From the NCBI GenBank assembly GCA_945952445.1, contig CAMFIG010000008.1:1-58030 (forward strand): a stretch of DNA of 58,030 nt. Reading direction: 5' to 3'. Below are positions 52,641 through 58,030 of this stretch, piece after piece; positions within the stretch are counted from its first letter, which is position 1; every line of letters starts with the position of its first letter. Position numbers and translations under genes: made by a program. Below the pieces are notes generated by a model, which was given only the letters and a program-made list of their open reading frames with translations, ran no database searches and was not told where the DNA came from. Source of the DNA: an uncultured Chlamydiae bacterium. GTDB lineage: Bacteria > Chlamydiota > Chlamydiia > Chlamydiales > Rhabdochlamydiaceae.

Positions 52641-52694
52641 AAATAAAAAAAATCTGTGAATGGATTTTATTCAAAAAATCAGCATTCACAGATT
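52641..52694 (-). terminator. terminator after the 47-aa basic gene
   Basis: AATCTGTGAATG (52694-52683 on the minus strand) and CATTCACAGATT (52662-52651) form a perfect 12-bp stem with further A-T pairs inside, followed on the minus strand by TTTTTT. The palindrome begins 9 bases from the stop of the small gene. Confidence 0.85.
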
Positions 52695-52702
52695 AAAAAA
52701 AC

Positions 52703-52846
52703 TTAAGATGCTATTCTTTCTGATGTAAAAGAATCTTCTTTAGACTTTCTTCTTAACAAAGACTTCTTTTGTTTTTCTCGGATTTTTTCAATCAAAGGAT
52801 TCTTTTTTATTAATTGGAAACGTATTCTTTTAGAGGATGTAATCAT
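52703..52846 (-). CDS. 47-aa small basic protein
   Basis: Begins MITSSKRIRFQLIKKNPLIE, continues KIREKQKKSLLRRKSKED and ends SERIAS. GGAG is 8 bases upstream of the ATG and a 12-bp terminator hairpin follows, giving a complete transcription unit. It is about one third Lys/Arg and likely helical, so nucleic-acid or ribosome binding is possible. I do not recognise it. It lies just upstream of the histone-like gene on the same strand but with its own terminator. Confidence 0.7.
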   Translation of the reverse strand: MITSSKRIRFQLIKKNPLIEKIREKQKKSLLRRKSKEDSFTSERIAS

Positions 52847-52984
52847 TTCTATTCTCCATTCCCTAAGAAATAGCGATTATTTCTTTTGGTAATTTTGAAT
52901 ATACTCGGATTCGAAATATTTCCAAACACAAAACAAAAAAATTATTTAAAAAAAATCCAACGCGCAGAATCTCATATATTTATA

Positions 52985-53566
52985 TTATCGCACTTGGATT
53001 TCGATTGATTCAATCTTATCCCCTGGACGGATATTATTAATAATCTCCATACCTTCTTGAGTCTGCCCAAATACAGTATACTCTCCATCTAAAAATGGAA
53101 CCTTATCTAGAGCTATATAGAACTGAGAACCACTCGATCGCTTGTGAGGATTCACTTGATCTGGAAGCCTAGCCCACGCAAGAGCGCCTTTTTCGTGTAA
53201 AAGCCCAATTTCTGCAGGCAATGTGTACCCTGGACCTCCCCTTCCTGTTCCTTCGGGATCTCCCCCTTGGATTACAAAATTAGGCACCACACGATGAAAG
53301 GTCAGACCATCATAAAACTTTCCCTTCGCAAGCTGAATAAAATTTGTGACCGACAAAGGAGCCTTCTCAGGATAAAGTTTGCAAGTAATATCCCCTTTTG
53401 TCGTATGGATAATTGCTACATAGGATTTTTCTTTTTCAAATACAAGCGATTGTGCAGGTTCTTTAAATTTCATTTTTTCTTCTTCTCCGTACCCATTTGT
53501 AGATAGCAACAGGCTTGCACAGACTGAAACACAAAGATTGATATGCTTGAGATAGCGGCACGCCAT
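52985..53566 (-). CDS. secreted cyclophilin-type peptidyl-prolyl isomerase
   Basis: 193 aa from the ATG at 53566, preceded by AGGAGG 3-8 bases upstream; a much longer open frame to 53755 lacks this and would start inside the next gene's leader. A signal peptide (LCVSVCASLLLSTNGYG) sends it to the periplasm. The cyclophilin core is standard: TTKGDITCKLYPEKAPLSV, FYDGLTFHRVVPNFVIQGGD, GSQFYIALDKVPFLDGEYTVFG. It assists folding of envelope proteins. It is divergent from the glutaredoxin gene. Confidence 0.93.
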   Translation of the reverse strand: MACRYLKHINLCVSVCASLLLSTNGYGEEEKMKFKEPAQSLVFEKEKSYVAIIHTTKGDITCKLYPEKAPLSVTNFIQLAKGKFYDGLTFHRVVPNFVIQGGDPEGTGRGGPGYTLPAEIGLLHEKGALAWARLPDQVNPHKRSSGSQFYIALDKVPFLDGEYTVFGQTQEGMEIINNIRPGDKIESIEIQVR

Positions 53567-53687
53567 AGTTCCTCCTCTTCCGTAGAACCGAGAATGTAAC
53601 ACGATTCTTGAAATAACGCCAACAGGAAAAAAAGACCTAGAAAGGGAAGCCTTATTTTGATAGCCTCTCCCCAAAAAAGGATTTTTT

Positions 53688-54035
53688 ATGACTAAAGTTT
53701 TAATGTTTCTTTTTGTAACTCTTTTGTGCTTTTGCGAAATCGGAATCACCGACATCCCTTCTTCTTATATAACAAGCCAAAAAGCCTCTAAAATCATCCT
53801 TTATCACAAACCAAACTGCCCTTATTGCAAAAAGGTCATTTCTTACTTAGAGAAAATCCACAAAACCATTCCTATGGTAGACCTTCAAAAACATCCGGAA
53901 AAAAAGTCAGACTTAATTCGCATTGGAGGGAAAATGCAGGTCCCCTGCCTAATCATCCAAGGAAAAGCAATGTACGAGTCAGAACAAATCCTGAAGTGGA
54001 TTAAAGAACACGCAAATGAGCTGGATCCAGCTTAA
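53688..54035 (+). CDS. glutaredoxin-like protein with N-terminal hydrophobic segment
   Basis: 115 aa. Residues 1-20 (MTKVLMFLFVTLLCFCEIGI) look like a signal or anchor, the rest is a glutaredoxin: IILYHKPNCPYCKKVISYL with redox CPYC, cis-Pro in MQVPCLIIQG and a C-terminal helix EQILKWIKEH. AAGGA precedes the ATG. An exported glutaredoxin next to an exported cyclophilin suggests disulfide and folding work in the periplasm; chlamydial envelopes are rich in disulfides. Confidence 0.88.
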   Translation: MTKVLMFLFVTLLCFCEIGITDIPSSYITSQKASKIILYHKPNCPYCKKVISYLEKIHKTIPMVDLQKHPEKKSDLIRIGGKMQVPCLIIQGKAMYESEQILKWIKEHANELDPA

Positions 54036-54084
54036 AGAAGATAAGCAGCCGCTTAAAGCAGCTGCTTAAAAAGATGCTATAAAG

Positions 54085-54228
54085 TTAGCATCCACATCCG
54101 CCTTGGCGTTTTTTTTCAGGGTGTTCGCTAGGACCTTGAGGTTTTTGTTGACCTTGGTCTTTTTGCTGGTGCTGCCATTTATTTTGGTTTGGATTTTCTG
54201 GTCGTTGAGGTTTGTTAGCATGCTTCAT
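54085..54228 (-). CDS. 47-aa Gln/Pro-rich protein ending Cys-Gly-Cys
   Basis: Begins MKHANKPQRPENPNQNKW, is rich in Gln, Pro, Asn, Lys and His, and ends RQGGCGC. AAAGGAG lies 7 bases before the ATG, an excellent ribosome site. No signal peptide. The terminal CGC and the His residues suggest metal or redox binding, and a modified-peptide precursor is another option; both are inference. An imperfect hairpin beyond the stop is not followed by Ts on this strand. Confidence 0.7.
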   Translation of the reverse strand: MKHANKPQRPENPNQNKWQHQQKDQGQQKPQGPSEHPEKKRQGGCGC

Positions 54229-54462
54229 AATAAATCTCCTTTGTTTGAATAAGAAAGAATCTCTTTCCTATAAATTTAAATTTACACCTTTTTTTAAATT
54301 ATTTAAACACATTAAAAATAACACGCAATATAGTTATTCATTTAATCCACTACAAAACAACCTCATATAATCATAAAAAAATATTATATTTTCAGTGAGC
54401 CTTGATTTTGGATATCTATGTCCAGTATAAGAAAAGCAAAAACTTAAAAGGCGCTATCCCAT

Positions 54463-55722
54463 ATGAAAACCCCTCTTGCTGAGATCTTAAGGCCTAAAAC
54501 TCTCTCTGATTTTTTCGGACAAGACCATATCCTCGGGCCTAAAAGCCTTATCTCTTCCCTCATAGAAGGAGGGACCCCCCTTTCTTTGCTATTTTTCGGG
54601 CCTCCTGGATGCGGCAAAACTACTTTAGCAAAAATCTACATGCGCTCTTTTCATGCAACGGAGTTCTATTTTCATCCAGCAACACATGGGATTGCAGAAC
54701 TAAAAAAAATCGTCAAAGAGATCCAAGACCACCCTCTTTTAACACCGTATCCCATCCTTTTTGTCGATGAGATTCATAGACTGAGCAAAGCGCAACAAGA
54801 TGCCTTTTTACCCTACATTGAAAATGGCACCTTTGTTTTGATTGGCGCAACCACAGAAAACCCCTCATTTGCAATCACCAATGCGCTTCTTTCCAGGGTT
54901 CGAGTGATTCCCCTGTATTCTTTGGAAAAAGGCCCCTTACAAAAAATCCTAGAAAGAGCAAAAAGCACAAAGAGACCTCTTTTGCCTGAAGTAGAAAGCG
55001 CGTTGATCTCTTATGCCGATGGCGATGCAAGGCAACTGCTCAACATGTTGGAAAACCTCTACTCGCTTCCTTCTGATCTTGAAATTACAGAAAATAATCT
55101 CTTAGACTATTTGCAAAAAAAACCAGCTTTATATGACCGAAATGGAGAAATCCATTACCAACTGATTTCCGCTCTGCATAAGTCTGTGCGAGGATCAGAT
55201 CCTGATGCTGCTCTCTACTGGCTTGCAAGAATGTTTGAAGGAGGAGAAGACCCTAACTATTTAGCAAGAAGAATCGTTCGAATGGCAACTGAAGATATTG
55301 GGCTTGCAGATCCTCAAGCTCTAACTATCGCCTTGCACGCTTGGCAAACCTATGAAAGGCTAGGATCTCCCGAAGGTGAATTAGCGCTAGCCGAAGCCAT
55401 CGTATATTTAGCACTGGCGCCCAAAAGCAATCGCCTTTATGAAGCTTTCCTCTTAGCTAAGCAAAAGGCCAAGCAAACTTCCTCACAAATGCCACCTGCT
55501 GCAATCGTCAATAGCCCGACGCCTTTAATGAAAGAGCTGGGATATGGAGAAGGGTATCTCTACGATCATGATTTACCAGATGGATTCTCGGGACAAAATT
55601 ATTTCCCCATAGAGATGTCCCCAGAGGAATTTTACCACCCCATCGAACGGGGTTTTGAAAGGGAAATGAAAAAAAGAAAAGACTACTTCCGCAGCCTTCG
55701 AGCAAAAAGAAAAAAAAGGTGA
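54463..55722 (+). CDS. rarA: replication-associated recombination protein A (RarA/MgsA)
   Basis: 419 aa AAA+ ATPase of the clamp-loader type that acts at stalled replication forks. It has LAEILRPKTLSDFFGQDHI at the start, Walker A GPPGCGKT (46-53), Walker B VDEIHR (101-106), sensor 1 IGATTENPSFAI and the C-terminal tetramerisation part with HKSVRGSDPDAALYWLARM and RMATEDIGLADP. The 234-base A+T-rich spacer before it should contain its promoter and that of the divergent 47-aa gene. Its stop lies in the terminator stem of the minus-strand RNA. Confidence 0.96.
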   Translation: MKTPLAEILRPKTLSDFFGQDHILGPKSLISSLIEGGTPLSLLFFGPPGCGKTTLAKIYMRSFHATEFYFHPATHGIAELKKIVKEIQDHPLLTPYPILFVDEIHRLSKAQQDAFLPYIENGTFVLIGATTENPSFAITNALLSRVRVIPLYSLEKGPLQKILERAKSTKRPLLPEVESALISYADGDARQLLNMLENLYSLPSDLEITENNLLDYLQKKPALYDRNGEIHYQLISALHKSVRGSDPDAALYWLARMFEGGEDPNYLARRIVRMATEDIGLADPQALTIALHAWQTYERLGSPEGELALAEAIVYLALAPKSNRLYEAFLLAKQKAKQTSSQMPPAAIVNSPTPLMKELGYGEGYLYDHDLPDGFSGQNYFPIEMSPEEFYHPIERGFEREMKKRKDYFRSLRAKRKKR

Positions 55723-55915
55723 TTTGTTTTCTCATGCTCTTATAGATCTTAAAGAAGCTCAAGAGACAGTCTTTAAGGTCCCCTCTCTTTGAGAGAGATT
55801 GGTACCATGAGAACCTTTCATTAATGGGGCCACCAATGAAAGCAAATCACCTTTTCGGCACACCTATAAGAGAGATCTATTTCTTACAGGAGGGAAGATT
55901 TCTCTTCCGCGCCTA
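55710..55915 (-). ncRNA. candidate structured non-coding RNA, about 205 nt
   Basis: The 325-base gap between rarA and the 651-aa gene holds no ORF but a complete minus-strand transcription unit. After a strong promoter the RNA would show: hairpin GGAAGA-GAAA-TCTTCC (55908-55893) with a GNRA loop; CTTTCATT/AATGAAAG (55842-55815); CTCTC-type hairpin near 55783-55797; CTTAAAGA/TCTTTAAG (about 55776-55747); and AAAAGGTGATTTG (55855-55843) pairing over 13 bp with CAAATCACCTTTT (55726-55714) followed by Ts. CTCTTATAG (55872-55864) can pair with CTATAAGAG (55745-55737), which crosses the last stem. I do not recognise it as tmRNA, RNase P, SRP or 6S RNA. Confidence 0.65.
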
Positions 55916-55920
55916 CCCTT

Positions 55921-55948
55921 ATTATATCATTTTCTTTAATTTCGTAAA
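55921..55948 (-). promoter_or_regulatory. promoter of the candidate non-coding RNA
   Basis: On the minus strand TTTACG (55948-55943), 16-base spacer, perfect TATAAT (55926-55921); the expected start is in the AAGGGTAGG that follows. It lies about 100 bases past the stop of the 651-aa gene, so transcription is independent. Confidence 0.65.
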
Positions 55949-56047
55949 GAAAATATAAAAAAACGCAAACAAACTACAATTAATTAGTGAATTTCATTTC
56001 TCATTATTAACGTTGTAAGAACCGCTATTGGACGTAAAAACACCTCT

Positions 56048-58003
56048 TTATGCAAAGGGCATTTCTTTGGCCTTTTCGATAGTAAAGACTCCCTTTTCCT
56101 TGATGCCACCTGCAGCATCTTCATACTCAAAAGGAGCTTTGCTTCCCAAAGACTCTATCGATACTGCACTGGAATCTGCTCGGTCTGCCTTCACATATAA
56201 ATGAAGGCCTAAAGCTTGAGCTCTTTCTTTAGCTAAACCATCTAAGGCTTTCTCATAAGCCGGTGAACAAAGCTCTGGATAAATCCGGTCTCGGAATAGG
56301 ACAGGCTCCTGTTTCATAGGATCCCATAGCATCCGAAACAGAGCCCTTGCCAAAATTTTCCCTGAATGAGCGTCTTTAACGGCAAGCATCCTGTTTTTAC
56401 CATCGATAAGATAGGCTAGCAGGCATTTATTAAGATGAAAATCTCCATCGATCCTCTGGCAGGAACCGGTAACTTCTGAGCCTGACAAAAAGAGATCCTG
56501 CCAGTCGTCGGTATCGATGATGAGCACTTTTTGTCCCTGCTCGCGGCTTTTAATAAATCCCTCTAGGAGCCCTCGCAGGTCATTTGCAAGCTCATAGCCT
56601 CGAAGCGCAAGAATCGCTTCTTCTAGCTTTTCTTTCCTTTCTAAGATCTCTGCTTCCGAAACCTTGCCAAGGTATAAACTAATCAATAAGTCTTGTGCTT
56701 GTAAAAGTAGATCCTCGCTTTTTGCTGCCATCTCCTGGCACTCAAGCTGCTTGGCTGCAGCCTCCGGGCTGGACTCTATGACAGCTGTCAAGAACTCTAA
56801 AGTAGTGCCATCTGCTTTCTGAAGATGCCCATCTCTGCATTTTGTCTTTAGATACTCTTGAAAAGAAAAAGAAGCCCTTTTTCCTGCAAGATCTAATGAC
56901 ATCATCTGCCCTTCATAAGGAAGCTTCCATTGATCCCATACTTCTTTATGTGTTTGAACAATCCGAGCAATATGAGGGCTGCTCTCTGCATCATATCTAG
57001 ATTCCCTATGAGTCCCGTTGAGGATGTTTAAGAGAGCATTTCGAAACGCCCTTTGCACCTCTGGATTCCCTGTTTGTTTAAGCCTTGCTGCATAGGTGCT
57101 CCAGGCATAGGGAACCCGCATAGCTGCCAGCGTCGACAGGTATTTGTCCGTGAGCCTATCCACCCCTTCCAATCCCAAATAAGAGTCTTTAGAAAGGGAT
57201 ACTGCAATTAAATTAGATACATGTTCTGTCAAATTCTCTATAGGTTCTTTTACTATTTCTCTAAGAGCTTCTGGCTGCATTGTTATAAGCGCTTGCAGAC
57301 AAGACAGCCTTTTCTTTAAGTCTTCAGCTCGATGCTTCGGATCCAAGCTTGATATTGCTTTATGCAATAATTCGATCTTCTCTTCAGCAGACAGATCTGT
57401 TTGCTGCTCTAGAGCCAAGCAGAGAAGAAGCCATGCCTGCATCAGCCCACTATAGGCATTTTTAAACGATCTCTTTTCCCGCATGATGCATTCTTTTATA
57501 CCCTTGCAGGCATTTTCGGCCTCTGTAACATCTCTACAAGCTATCCTCCATTTGGCAACCATGAGCATGGGAAGGCGCAAGTGTACAATCCCGGAAACAG
57601 TTTGCTGCGTAGAGGTTAAAGCCACGTATGTTTCTACAGCTGCCGGATTTTGCATAAAGCTAGAAAGCTCTAATAGGTAAGAGAAGAAAATGGAAAGATT
57701 TCTACATGTAAGGATTTCTATACAAGCCGATTGGATTACCTCAGGGATCGGCTCATTTGAAAATTCATCTAAGATATACTGGATGGCAGAAATCTTGGCT
57801 ATCGCTTGAGGACTGAGCTCTGCTATGTTTTCGGGATGATTTTCTAGGATATCACGGTCTTTCCTTTGACGGATCTGCCCTTCCAGCTCTCCTTGAAGCA
57901 CAGGAAACGTTTCCATAAAAAACCGATATTTCTCTGAGCCAAGAGCTCTTCTCACAGAAGGGAATATCTTTGCCCTAATACCACTCCTAAAAAATAAATT
58001 CAT
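56048..58003 (-). CDS. large hypothetical protein, possible effector
   Basis: 651 aa, no signal peptide or membrane segment, mostly helical. The C-terminal quarter has a distinct part: KVLIIDTDDWQDLFLSGSEV, TGSCQRIDGDFHLNKCLLAY, LIDGKNRMLAVKDAHSGKIL and ARALFRMLWD. This looks like a compact alpha/beta domain, and I have the impression of related domains in other environmental chlamydiae, but cannot name it. The N-terminal 430 residues resemble a helical-repeat platform. The ATG at 58003 lies 27 bases from the window edge, so upstream context is unknown. Confidence 0.7.
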   Translation of the reverse strand: MNLFFRSGIRAKIFPSVRRALGSEKYRFFMETFPVLQGELEGQIRQRKDRDILENHPENIAELSPQAIAKISAIQYILDEFSNEPIPEVIQSACIEILTCRNLSIFFSYLLELSSFMQNPAAVETYVALTSTQQTVSGIVHLRLPMLMVAKWRIACRDVTEAENACKGIKECIMREKRSFKNAYSGLMQAWLLLCLALEQQTDLSAEEKIELLHKAISSLDPKHRAEDLKKRLSCLQALITMQPEALREIVKEPIENLTEHVSNLIAVSLSKDSYLGLEGVDRLTDKYLSTLAAMRVPYAWSTYAARLKQTGNPEVQRAFRNALLNILNGTHRESRYDAESSPHIARIVQTHKEVWDQWKLPYEGQMMSLDLAGKRASFSFQEYLKTKCRDGHLQKADGTTLEFLTAVIESSPEAAAKQLECQEMAAKSEDLLLQAQDLLISLYLGKVSEAEILERKEKLEEAILALRGYELANDLRGLLEGFIKSREQGQKVLIIDTDDWQDLFLSGSEVTGSCQRIDGDFHLNKCLLAYLIDGKNRMLAVKDAHSGKILARALFRMLWDPMKQEPVLFRDRIYPELCSPAYEKALDGLAKERAQALGLHLYVKADRADSSAVSIESLGSKAPFEYEDAAGGIKEKGVFTIEKAKEMPFA

Positions 58004-58030
58004 AAATTTAATTGATAGGATCTGATAGAC

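Noticed and set aside
52985-53755. 256-aa version of the cyclophilin
   Set aside because: The ATG at 53566 has a near-perfect ribosome site and starts directly with a signal peptide; the longer frame would cross the glutaredoxin start.
54035-54075. Terminator between glutaredoxin and the 47-aa Gln/Pro-rich gene
   Set aside because: The AAGCAGC/GCTGCTT hairpin is followed by As on the plus strand and by no T run on the minus strand.

Overview
The window looks like the chromosome of an environmental (non-Chlamydiaceae) member of the Chlamydiae. Gene content and order support this: leuS followed directly by the Kdo transferase gene, smpB-dnaN-recF, an ExbB/ExbD pair, a tiny Lys/Ala/Thr-rich histone-like gene, and several proteins of unknown family that look like host-interaction factors. 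The genus cannot be fixed from sequence alone. By eye the genes are moderately A+T-rich and several leaders are extremely A+T-rich. Genes are closely packed, often with ATGA or TAATG junctions.

Layout. 1-5200: two CAU-anticodon tRNAs, waaA and leuS, then a protein with an opioid-growth-factor-receptor-like domain. 5300-13000: an unknown protein, smpB, dnaN, recF, pgi (tail-to-tail with recF), tRNA-Pro, an unknown protein and trmB. 13100-20200: exbB/exbD, then a three-gene unit on the minus strand in which two paralogous proteins with a late Asn-Cys-Thr motif flank a large MGDG-synthase-like glycosyltransferase. 20300-22600: tRNA-Leu, a decayed serine recombinase tail, several inverted repeats, an alpha/beta hydrolase and an FKBP isomerase; this reads as an old integration site. 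22580-27600: two mini PAS proteins and a complete EmrAB/TolC-type efflux operon.

27600-40400 is the most distinctive part. It is a storage-carbon cluster of two branching-enzyme homologues, glycerol kinase, glycerol-3-phosphate dehydrogenase, a histidine phosphatase and a glycogen synthase homologue. Both branching enzymes and the synthase carry long N-terminal extensions built from copies of the same short module, which I do not recognise. Several leaders here, and that of the downstream SMR exporter, fold so that the ribosome binding site lies in a stem.

40400-58030: SMR exporter and an unknown membrane protein, a RloA/RloB-like pair (possible phage defence), tsaC/sua5, a VTT-domain membrane protein, a TMEM14-like protein, a CDF metal transporter, proC, asparaginase, a PAP2 phosphatase and a YhiN-type flavoprotein. 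Then come three short genes (42, 47 and 47 aa), cyclophilin, glutaredoxin and rarA. After rarA a probable independent non-coding RNA of about 200 nt lies on the minus strand with its own promoter and terminator, and a 651-aa protein of unknown function runs almost to the window end.

The best candidates for something undescribed are the repeated module shared by GlgA and both GlgBs, the orphan structured RNA at 55710-55915, the SD-masking leaders of the SMR and glpK genes, and the NCT-motif/glycosyltransferase unit.
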